DNA from: Polaromonas sp. YR568
GTDB lineage: Bacteria; Pseudomonadota; Gammaproteobacteria; Burkholderiales; Burkholderiaceae
Length of the DNA: 6,411 nt
NCBI GenBank assembly: GCA_945871335.1
Contig: CAMBWM010000132.1
Span: 1 to 6,411, forward strand
Direction of reading: 5' to 3'
Position numbers and translations under genes: made by a program. Positions 1 to 5,648 of this stretch are shown piece after piece. Under the pieces are notes generated by a model. It was given only the letters and a program-made list of their open reading frames with translations, made no database searches and was not told where the DNA came from. How positions within the stretch are numbered: the first letter of the stretch is position 1; every line of letters starts with the position of its first letter.

Positions 1-510
1 GCCAAAGACGTGCCCGTAGTCGCCTTCTCTGTGGGCGAAGAAGAACTGCGCGGCGTGGACACCAAGCCGCTGGTCGGTCACCTGGCCGCCTGGAATTACT
101 TCCAGTCGATCAAGAACCCGGCCAATGATGAGTTCATCAAAAAATGGGGCGCCTACGCCAAAGCCAAGGGCATCGCCGGTCACAAGGACAAGCCTTTGAC
201 CAACGACCCGATGGAAGCTACCTATATCGGTATCAACATGTGGAAGCAAGCGGTTGAGAAAGCCAAGTCCACAGACACCGATAAAGTCATCGCCGCCATG
301 GCCGGTCAGACCTTCAAGGCACCGTCGGGCATCGTGAGCAAGATGGACGAGAAGAACCACCACCTGCAAAAGTCGGTGTTCATCGGTGAGATCAAGGCCG
401 ACGGCCAGTTCAACGTGGTCTGGAAGACGCCCGGCCCGGTGAAAGCCAAGCCATGGAGCCCGTACATTGAAGGAAACGACAAGAAGCCTGACGAACCCGC
501 TAAAAAGTAA
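1..510 (+). CDS. urtA: Urea ABC transporter substrate-binding protein UrtA, C-terminal part
   Basis: Partial gene: the reading frame is open from the first base, so the start lies upstream. The visible 169 residues are the C-terminal part of a periplasmic type I binding protein of the LivJ/AmiC class. UrtA captures urea in the periplasm and hands it to the UrtBC channel. The segment GQTFKAPSGIVSKMD, followed by NHHLQK and IGEIKADGQFNVVWKT, is typical of the UrtA/amide-binding family. Family members are usually about 400-430 residues long, so roughly 250 residues including the signal peptide are missing. The GTG at base 10 is an internal valine codon, not a start. The protein ends in a lysine-rich tail (DKKPDEPAKK). 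The identification is strengthened by urtBCDE following in order on the same strand. A strong terminator directly downstream suggests urtA is made in excess of the membrane genes. Confidence 0.95.
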   Translation, partial: AKDVPVVAFSVGEEELRGVDTKPLVGHLAAWNYFQSIKNPANDEFIKKWGAYAKAKGIAGHKDKPLTNDPMEATYIGINMWKQAVEKAKSTDTDKVIAAMAGQTFKAPSGIVSKMDEKNHHLQKSVFIGEIKADGQFNVVWKTPGPVKAKPWSPYIEGNDKKPDEPAKK

Positions 511-525
511 GGTCTGAACCCCTAA

Positions 526-538
526 GCCTGTCACAGGC
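526..538 (+). repeat. Short near-palindrome/hairpin after urtA
   Basis: GCCTG and CAGGC (526-530 and 534-538) flank TCA. Read as DNA this is an almost perfect 13-base palindrome. In the RNA it would make a 5-bp GC-rich hairpin 15 bases after the urtA stop codon and 4 bases before the terminator stem. It could help protect the urtA 3' end or aid pausing, but this is inference from position only. Confidence 0.45.
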
Positions 539-542
539 AGCA

Positions 543-579
543 GCCGCACCTTGATCGAAAGAAAGAGGTGCGGCTTTTT
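543..579 (+). terminator. Rho-independent terminator between urtA and urtB
   Basis: A perfect 9-bp GC-rich stem (GCCGCACCT at 543-551 with AGGTGCGGC at 566-574) encloses a 14-base loop. It is followed directly by TTTTT (575-579). There is no T-run on the other side, so it works only for + strand transcription. It lies 32 bases after the urtA stop. It should end most urtA transcripts, giving high urtA mRNA relative to urtBCDE, or act as a partial terminator inside one long operon. The GTG at 568, which opens the longest urtB-frame ORF, falls in the stem and cannot be a realistic start. Confidence 0.88.
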
Positions 580-612
580 AGTTTAGGATCCATCCGCGCA
601 TTTGCCACGCAA

Positions 613-628
613 TGGCCTGCTTCTTGCA
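613..628 (+). promoter_or_regulatory. Putative sigma54 (RpoN) -24/-12 promoter for urtBCDE
   Basis: TGGCCTGCTTCTTGCA matches the sigma54 consensus TGGCACGNNNNTTGCA at all positions of the TGGC and TTGCA blocks. The distance between the invariant GG and GC is correct. If the GC at 626-627 is -13/-12, transcription would begin near base 639, leaving a leader of about 120 bases before urtB. It lies just downstream of the terminator, where a promoter for urtBCDE would be expected. Urea uptake genes are commonly under nitrogen control, which fits. Caution: the TTGCA block is also half of the overlapping NtrC-like site, so part of the match may come from that site. Confidence 0.55.
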
Positions 629-642
629 CTTCTTCGGTGCAA
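624..642 (+). promoter_or_regulatory. Putative NtrC binding site
   Basis: TGCACTTCTTCGGTGCA (625-641) has the TGCAC-N7-GTGCA form of the enterobacterial NtrC consensus. Its arms extend to 6 bp with the flanking T and A. It overlaps the -12 block and the predicted start region of the sigma54-like element. Activating NtrC sites usually lie about 100 bases or more upstream. A site here might instead repress or autolimit, mark a promoter arranged differently from the model, or serve as an enhancer acting from a short distance. I found no second clear site in 511-760. Confidence 0.55.
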
Positions 643-665
643 TGTCACTCAAGGAATTTGCAGCC

Positions 666-691
666 TGTGCTTTTTTATCTGGCCGAGCACA
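666..691. repeat. 6-bp inverted repeat in the urtB leader
   Basis: TGTGCT (666-671) and AGCACA (686-691) are inverted, 14 bases apart, with a T-run (671-676) in the spacer. The repeat lies in the predicted urtB leader, about 70 bases before the chosen start. It could be a weak RNA hairpin or an operator; a repeat this short may also be chance. Confidence 0.25.
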
Positions 692-746
692 AGCTACAGA
701 CTCATTTTTCAACATTTATGCACAAAGACAGTTCTATTTTTCGCCC

Positions 747-752
747 GGAGAG
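747..752 (+). promoter_or_regulatory. Ribosome binding site that decides the urtB start
   Basis: GGAGAG is the only good Shine-Dalgarno match near the 5' end of urtB. It lies 7 bases before TTG 760 and 10 bases before GTG 763. The in-frame ATG at 718 has only T-rich, A-rich sequence upstream and no such site. Confidence 0.65.
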
Positions 753-762
753 TTCACTATTG

Positions 763-2331
763 GTGCGCATCTTGTTCGCGGCCATCCTCTTTTGGTGCGT
801 CGAGGCTGTGCATGCCCTGACGGCAGACCAAGTCAAGGGCATGGCCATCGGTGACACCGAGGCGCGCGTGCAAGCCCTGGCCAAGGCGGCCGCAATGCCG
901 GACGAGAAAACGGCCGCGTTCATTCAGGCGCTGGCTGATGACGCCGTCAAAACCGCTGGCGGCCAAGTGCTGCTTGTCAAGGATGGCAAGGCCATAGACC
1001 CCGTGACCGGCGCCGATGTGCCCTTGCCGGCAGACGCCGAAGACGTGATCAACAACAACCTGATGCGTGGCGAACTCGACAACGTGCTCGCCTCGCTGGC
1101 GCTTTTTTCCAAAGATGAAAAACGCCGCCGGCAAGCCATCAAGACCTTGGCCGGCGACAACGACGAGTCGCGCCTGCCCCTGATCGAAAAAGCCTATGCG
1201 GCCGAGACGGTGCCGGCGCTCAAAAGCCAGCTTGAAATGCTGCGGGCCGCCATCATGCTGGGCAGCAGCGACCAGGCCAAGCGCCTGCAAGCTGCCGGCC
1301 TGCTGGCAACGAGCGGCGACCCCAGCACCAAGACCGTTTTGCTGGAACGCTTGAAGTCAGAAACGGACGCACAAGTCAAAGCCGCTTTGCAATCTTCATT
1401 GCGCACGGTTGAAGCCACGCTGGCCCGGGGCGACAAAATCGCCGCCGTTTTCAGCGGCCTCAGCCTGGGCTCAATTCTGCTGCTGGTCGCGCTCGGGCTG
1501 GCCATCACCTACGGCCTGATGGGCGTTATCAACATGGCCCATGGCGAGCTGATGATGATCGGCGCTTACGCCACCTACGTGGTGCAGGGCGTTTTCCAGA
1601 AATTCTTACCGGGCCTGTTTGACTGGTACCTGCTGGCCGCGGTGCCGGTGGCCTTCATGGCCGCTGCGCTCATGGGTGCGGCGCTAGAGCGCGGCATCAT
1701 TCGTTTTCTCTACGGCCGCCCCCTGGAGACCTTGCTGGCCACTTGGGGTATCAGCCTGATGTTGCAGCAACTTGTGCGCAGTATTTTTGGTGCGCAAAAC
1801 GTCGGCGTTGAAAACCCGGTGTGGATGAGCGGCGGCGTGCAAGTGCTGGGCAATGTGTCACTGCCCTACAACCGCCTGGTCATCATCGGCTTTGCGATTG
1901 CCGTGCTGTTGGGCATGGCCTGGTTGATCAGCCGTACCCGGCTTGGCTTGTTTGTGCGCGGTGTCACGCAAAACCGTCCCATTGCCGCTTGCATGGGTGT
2001 GAATACCGCACGCGTGGACACCTACGCTTTTGCGCTGGGTTCTGGTATTGCCGGCCTGGCCGGTTGTGCGCTCAGCCAGGTTGGCAATGTCGGGCCTGAC
2101 CTCGGACAAGGTTACATCGTGGACTCTTTTATGGTGGTGGTGCTGGGTGGTGTGGGTCAACTCGCAGGCACCGTCTACGCCGCTTTGGGGCTGGGCATCT
2201 TGAATAAATTTCTCGAAGGCTGGACCGGGGCTGTGTTGGCGAAGATTGCCGTGCTCGTGCTCATCATCATCTTCATTCAGAAGCGTCCGCAAGGCATCTT
2301 CGCCATGAAAGGCCGCTCCGCGGAGGCCTGA
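763..2331 (+). CDS. urtB: Urea ABC transporter permease UrtB
   Basis: Inner-membrane channel subunit of the urea importer, of the LivH type, paired with UrtC. Starting at GTG 763 gives 522 residues, the usual UrtB length (about 520-540). The first 18 residues (MRILF..., ending VEAVHA) form a signal peptide with an AxA-like cleavage site (VHA). Residues about 19-225 form a mostly helical, charged region predicted to be periplasmic, which is characteristic of UrtB and absent from ordinary LivH. The permease follows at about 226-512 with several hydrophobic segments; the hallmark run GSILLLVALGLAITYGLMGV and the following INMAHGELMMIGAY are near 236-269. TTG 760 (one residue longer) and ATG 718 (15 longer) are alternative starts; GTG 763 is favoured by the GGAGAG site and the signal peptide. 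The in-frame extension to 568 runs through the terminator and is rejected. The stop lies 3 bases before urtC. A sigma54/NtrC-like element upstream suggests nitrogen control. Confidence 0.93.
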   Translation: MRILFAAILFWCVEAVHALTADQVKGMAIGDTEARVQALAKAAAMPDEKTAAFIQALADDAVKTAGGQVLLVKDGKAIDPVTGADVPLPADAEDVINNNLMRGELDNVLASLALFSKDEKRRRQAIKTLAGDNDESRLPLIEKAYAAETVPALKSQLEMLRAAIMLGSSDQAKRLQAAGLLATSGDPSTKTVLLERLKSETDAQVKAALQSSLRTVEATLARGDKIAAVFSGLSLGSILLLVALGLAITYGLMGVINMAHGELMMIGAYATYVVQGVFQKFLPGLFDWYLLAAVPVAFMAAALMGAALERGIIRFLYGRPLETLLATWGISLMLQQLVRSIFGAQNVGVENPVWMSGGVQVLGNVSLPYNRLVIIGFAIAVLLGMAWLISRTRLGLFVRGVTQNRPIAACMGVNTARVDTYAFALGSGIAGLAGCALSQVGNVGPDLGQGYIVDSFMVVVLGGVGQLAGTVYAALGLGILNKFLEGWTGAVLAKIAVLVLIIIFIQKRPQGIFAMKGRSAEA

Positions 2332-2334
2332 ACC

Positions 2335-3474
2335 ATGAATCATCCCCGCCAACTTCCCAACTCGCTCACCCCCTACCAGTCGGTGGAGCTTCCCTTCAGA
2401 ACGCCGCTACTGAGTCGCACCGGTTGGAGTTTTTTCATGCTGGCGCTGATCGCAGTCTGCGCCGTGGCCCCCCTGCTTAATTTGTGGCTGCCGCAAGACA
2501 GTCCGTACCACATGAGCACCTACGCCGTGGCGCTGCTGGGCAAGATCATGTGCTACGCCATCTGTGCGCTGGCCATGGACTTGATTTGGGGCTACACCGG
2601 CATCTTGTCACTGGGACACGGTTTGTTTTTTGCCATCGGCGGTTACGCCATGGGCATGTACCTCATGCGCCAGATCGGTCTGGACGGCAACTACAAAAGC
2701 ACTTTGCCCGACTTCATGGTCTTCCTCGACTGGAAAGTTTTGCCCTGGCACTGGACTTTTTCAGACAGCTTTATCGCCACCTTGTTCCTCATCGTGCTGG
2801 TGCCGGCGCTGGTGGCCTTTGTGTTTGGCTACTTCGCCTTTCGCTCGCGCATCAAGGGCGTTTACTTTTCCATCATTACGCAGGCATTGACCTTTGCCGC
2901 CATGCTACTTTTTTTCCGCAATGAAACCGGTTTTGGTGGTAACAACGGCTTCACTGACTTCAAGCGCATTCTGGACTTGCCGATTGCCACGCCCAACATG
3001 CGCATGACGCTGTTTGTGCTGACGGGCCTGACGCTGCTCGGTTTCTTTTTGTTTGCCAGATGGCTGGTGCAAAGCAAGTTTGGTCGCGTGCTGCAAGCCA
3101 TCCGTGATGCGGAAAGCCGCGTCATGTTCTCTGGTTACAACCCGCTGGGCTACAAGCTCACCATCTGGGTTATTTCTGCCGTGATGTGCGGCGTGGCGGG
3201 CGCGCTGTATGTGCCGCAGGTCGGCATCATCAACCCGGGTGAAATGAGTCCGGCCAACTCGATTGAGATCGCCATCTGGGCCGCTGTTGGCGGGCGCGCC
3301 ACGCTCATTGGCCCCATCGTCGGTGCTTTCCTCGTCAACGGTGCCAAGAGCTGGCTCACTGTCGCTTACCCAGAATTCTGGCTGTACTTTTTAGGTGCGC
3401 TGTTCATTGGCGTCACTTTGTTTTTACCCAACGGTGTGGTCGGGTTAATCAAAAAATGGAGGGGTACTAAATGA
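2335..3474 (+). CDS. urtC: Urea ABC transporter permease UrtC
   Basis: Second inner-membrane channel subunit of the urea importer, LivM-like, 379 residues as expected for UrtC. After a cytosolic N-terminus of about 30 residues come hydrophobic segments near 33-51, 64-85, 90-110, 146-168, 177-194, 225-242, 273-292, 312-333 and 348-365. Family hallmarks are MDLIWGYTGILSLGHG (81-96) running into GGYAMGMYLM (102-111), ETGFGGNNGFT (197-207), and the cytosolic loop RVLQAIRDAESRVMFSGYN (251-269), which in LivM-type permeases contacts the ATPases. The start is well supported: GGAGG at 2322-2326 lies 8 bases upstream of ATG, and urtB stops 3 bases before it. The TGA stop overlaps the urtD ATG (ATGA), indicating translational coupling. 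Confidence 0.95.
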   Translation: MNHPRQLPNSLTPYQSVELPFRTPLLSRTGWSFFMLALIAVCAVAPLLNLWLPQDSPYHMSTYAVALLGKIMCYAICALAMDLIWGYTGILSLGHGLFFAIGGYAMGMYLMRQIGLDGNYKSTLPDFMVFLDWKVLPWHWTFSDSFIATLFLIVLVPALVAFVFGYFAFRSRIKGVYFSIITQALTFAAMLLFFRNETGFGGNNGFTDFKRILDLPIATPNMRMTLFVLTGLTLLGFFLFARWLVQSKFGRVLQAIRDAESRVMFSGYNPLGYKLTIWVISAVMCGVAGALYVPQVGIINPGEMSPANSIEIAIWAAVGGRATLIGPIVGAFLVNGAKSWLTVAYPEFWLYFLGALFIGVTLFLPNGVVGLIKKWRGTK

Positions 3475-4355
3475 CCCCCGACTTGCTTGAACAAGGCGCG
3501 CGCCGCATAGAACAGCACATGGCGGCCATGACCAAGTCCAGTCCCGACACCGAGTCGGGCGGGCGTAACGCCAGCACCGGCCGCATTGCGAAACCCGAAG
3601 GCGAGGTTGACCTCACACACGGCCGCATTCTTTACCTGGAAGACGTCAGCGTCAGCTTCGACGGCTTCAAAGCTATCAACAAACTCAGTCTGGACATCGC
3701 GCCCGGCGAGTTGCGCTGCATCATCGGGCCCAACGGTGCTGGCAAGACCACCATGATGGACATCATCACTGGCAAGACACGGCCCGACGAAGGTCGGGTT
3801 TTCTTTGGCAGCACCATCGACTTGCTGCGCTACAAAGAAGCCGAAATCGCCCAAATGGGCATTGGCCGCAAGTTCCAAAAGCCCACGGTCTTTGAGCAGC
3901 TCACCGTGTTTGAAAACCTGGAACTTGCGTTCAAGACCAACAAGGGCGTCAAGTCCAGCATGTTCTTCAGGCTGGACTCGGCGCAAAGCGACCGCTTGTC
4001 TGAAACTCTGATCACCATTCAACTCGCAGACAGCGTGGGCCGGCCGGCCGGCGCGCTCAGCCACGGGCAAAAGCAGTGGCTGGAGATCGGCATGCTGCTC
4101 ATGCAAGACCCCAAACTGCTGCTGCTCGACGAACCTGTGGCCGGCATGACCGACGAAGAAACCGAGCGCACCGCCGAGCTTTTTTTAACGCTCAAAGGCA
4201 AGCACTCGATGCTGGTGGTTGAGCACGACATGAACTTCATTCGCAGCATTTCGGACATCGTCACCGTACTGTGCGACGGCTCTGTGCTGGCCCAGGGCAC
4301 GCTAGACAAAGTGCAAGCCGACGAACGCGTTATTGAGGTTTATCTTGGCCGTTGA
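3471..4355 (+). CDS. urtD: Urea ABC transporter ATP-binding protein UrtD
   Basis: LivG-like ATPase that powers urea import from the cytosolic side of UrtBC. It has 294 residues with all ABC motifs: Walker A GPNGAGKTT (86-94), Q-loop glutamine near 136 (GRKFQKPTVF), signature LSHGQ (196-200), Walker B KLLLLDEP (215-222) with the catalytic Glu, and the switch His 252 in VVEHD. The ATPase domain begins near residue 53; the preceding 50 residues are polar, rich in Gly, Ser, Thr and charged residues, and look flexible. The start is supported by GGAGGGG (3458-3464), 6 bases upstream, and by the ATGA overlap with urtC. A later ATG at 3519 is possible but has no comparable ribosome site. The gene ends 12 bases before urtE and in the same frame. 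Confidence 0.95.
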   Translation: MTPDLLEQGARRIEQHMAAMTKSSPDTESGGRNASTGRIAKPEGEVDLTHGRILYLEDVSVSFDGFKAINKLSLDIAPGELRCIIGPNGAGKTTMMDIITGKTRPDEGRVFFGSTIDLLRYKEAEIAQMGIGRKFQKPTVFEQLTVFENLELAFKTNKGVKSSMFFRLDSAQSDRLSETLITIQLADSVGRPAGALSHGQKQWLEIGMLLMQDPKLLLLDEPVAGMTDEETERTAELFLTLKGKHSMLVVEHDMNFIRSISDIVTVLCDGSVLAQGTLDKVQADERVIEVYLGR

Positions 4356-4367
4356 GTCCTACACACC

Positions 4368-5060
4368 ATGCTGAACGTCAACAACATCAACCAGTACTAC
4401 GGCGGCTCGCACATCCTGCGCGACGTCAGCCTGCAAACGCAGATGGGCAAGGTCACCGTTTTGCTGGGCCGCAACGGCGTGGGCAAGACGACGCTGCTCA
4501 AGTCGCTCATGGGCCTGGTGCCCATCAAGACCGGCAGCATCGAGTTTGACGGCCAGCCGATTCACAACGCCACGCCCTATGAGCGCGCCCGCGCCGGCAT
4601 CGGCTTTGTGCCGCAGGGCCGAGAGATTTTTGCGCGCCTGACCGTTGAAGAAAACTTACGCATGGGTCTGGCCTACAAAAACGCCAACACGCCGATTCCG
4701 GCTGAGTTGTATGAACTGTTTCCGGTGCTAAAGCAAATGTTGCACCGGCGCGGCGGTGATTTGTCTGGCGGGCAGCAGCAGCAACTTGCCATTGCTCGCG
4801 CGCTGGCGGCCGAGCCCAAGCTGCTGATTTTGGACGAGCCGACCGAAGGCATCCAGCCCAGCATCATCAAGGACATTGGCCGCGTCATTCGCATGCTGGC
4901 CGACCGCGGCGACATGGCCATCTTGCTGGTGGAGCAGTACTACGACTTTGCCGAAGAACTGGCCGACGACTACCTCGTGATGGAGCGCGGCGAGTTCATT
5001 GCCCGCGGCCAGGGTCAAGACATGCAGGCTAACGGCGTGCGCCAGCTGGTGTCCATTTAA
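4368..5060 (+). CDS. urtE: Urea ABC transporter ATP-binding protein UrtE
   Basis: LivF-like ATPase, the partner of UrtD, 230 residues as normal for UrtE. Motifs: Walker A GRNGVGKTT (34-42), Q-loop Gln 83 in VPQGREIF, signature LSGGQQQQ (132-139), Walker B KLLILDEP (151-158) followed by TEGIQPSI, a string typical of UrtE. At the switch position the sequence reads LLVEQYY, so Gln 190 stands where most ABC ATPases have His; this is usual in the LivF/UrtE branch as I know it. ATG 4368 is the only reasonable start, because an in-frame stop (the urtD TGA) lies 4 codons upstream. No clear Shine-Dalgarno sequence precedes it, so translation probably depends on ribosomes finishing urtD. It is the last gene of the urt operon and converges with slyD. 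Confidence 0.95.
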   Translation: MLNVNNINQYYGGSHILRDVSLQTQMGKVTVLLGRNGVGKTTLLKSLMGLVPIKTGSIEFDGQPIHNATPYERARAGIGFVPQGREIFARLTVEENLRMGLAYKNANTPIPAELYELFPVLKQMLHRRGGDLSGGQQQQLAIARALAAEPKLLILDEPTEGIQPSIIKDIGRVIRMLADRGDMAILLVEQYYDFAEELADDYLVMERGEFIARGQGQDMQANGVRQLVSI

Positions 5061-5097
5061 AGCCTGCCAGAGGCTGAGGCCCGCAGCAGCTGCGCCT
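5061..5097. terminator. Possible hairpins in the urtE/slyD convergent gap
   Basis: The 55-base gap between the two stop codons holds two short stems. One is AGCCT/AGGCT (5061-5065 with 5071-5075). The other is an imperfect AGGC..GCAG/CTGC..GCCT stem (5077-5097, with two bulged bases). Neither is followed by a proper T-run; read on the - strand, the first stem is followed by TTTAAA. They may give weak bidirectional termination, but this is uncertain. Confidence 0.28.
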
Positions 5098-5115
5098 AGG
5101 CACTTTCGGGTGGTG

Positions 5116-5592
5116 TCAGTGGTGGTGGCCGTGCTCGCCATGCACGTGGCCGTGCGCTATTTCTTCTTCTGAAGCTGGCCGCACATCCATCACCGCCAGC
5201 GCAAAGCGCAAGTCTTTGCCTGCCAGCGGATGGTTTCCATCCAGTATCACGGTGTCGCCTTTGATTTTGACCACGGTGAAGGCCTGCGCCTGGCCGTCTT
5301 CGCCACGGCCTTCGAGCTGACCGCCCACCTTCACACCCGGCGGAAACTGGCTCTTGGGAATGGTCTGCATCAGGTTCTCGTCGCGCAGGCCAAAAGCATC
5401 GGCCGCAGCCAGCGCCAGCGTCACTTTGTAGCCGGTCTCCTGGCCGTCCAGCGCCTCTTCAATCTTGGGCAGCGTGTTGCCATAGCCACCGTGCAGGTAA
5501 ACCATAGGCTCGGTGCTTTCTTCAACCACCTTGCCCAGGCTGTCGGTGACTTTGAAACGCAGGGTGACGGCGGAGTTTTTGTCGATCTTCAT
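5116..5592 (-). CDS. slyD: SlyD-type FKBP peptidyl-prolyl cis-trans isomerase with His-rich tail
   Basis: Cytosolic protein-folding helper that isomerises proline bonds, with chaperone activity and likely metal binding. It has 158 residues from ATG at 5592. The order is an FKBP N-terminal half (VTLRFKVTDSLGKVVEES, then VYLHGGYGNTLPKIEEALDG near 32-50), an inserted flap chaperone domain at about 70-120, and the FKBP end (FALAVMDVRPAS). The tail AHGHVHGEHGHHH has seven His in the last 12 residues. In E. coli SlyD a longer His/Cys-rich tail binds nickel and aids hydrogenase maturation; here a similar role for urease is inferred from the neighbouring ureD. The start was chosen because MKIDKNSAVTLRF is the usual family N-terminus and GAGAA (5597-5601 complement) lies 4 bases upstream. 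The frame extends to 5661 but would overlap ureD and add unlikely residues. It lies 56 bases downstream of ureD on the same strand, so the two may be co-transcribed. The symbol is by family; naming varies. Confidence 0.9.
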   Translation of the reverse strand: MKIDKNSAVTLRFKVTDSLGKVVEESTEPMVYLHGGYGNTLPKIEEALDGQETGYKVTLALAAADAFGLRDENLMQTIPKSQFPPGVKVGGQLEGRGEDGQAQAFTVVKIKGDTVILDGNHPLAGKDLRFALAVMDVRPASEEEIAHGHVHGEHGHHH

Positions 5593-5648
5593 GAAGTTCT
5601 CGAATTTGTAGTTGCACAAAACACGGATTGTCGCCTCAAGCCGACCCC

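Noticed and set aside
543..574. GCACC...GGTGC arms of the terminator as an NtrC site
   Set aside because: The arms are too far apart for the NtrC spacing of 7 bases and are fully explained by a terminator stem with a following T-run.
568..762. N-terminal extension of urtB (65 extra residues in frame)
   Set aside because: It begins inside the terminator stem, crosses the sigma54/NtrC-like elements, has low-complexity cysteine-rich content unlike UrtB, and lacks a ribosome site.
3366..4106. Long - strand ORF of 246 codons opposite urtC and urtD
   Set aside because: It is antisense to clear ABC transporter genes, has no family motifs and starts within urtD; a shadow frame.
5605..5634. Sigma70-like promoter for slyD on the - strand (GCGACA, N18, TACAAA)
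   Set aside because: Both boxes are poor matches, and the start would fall about 6 bases before the slyD ATG, inside its ribosome site. Not credible.
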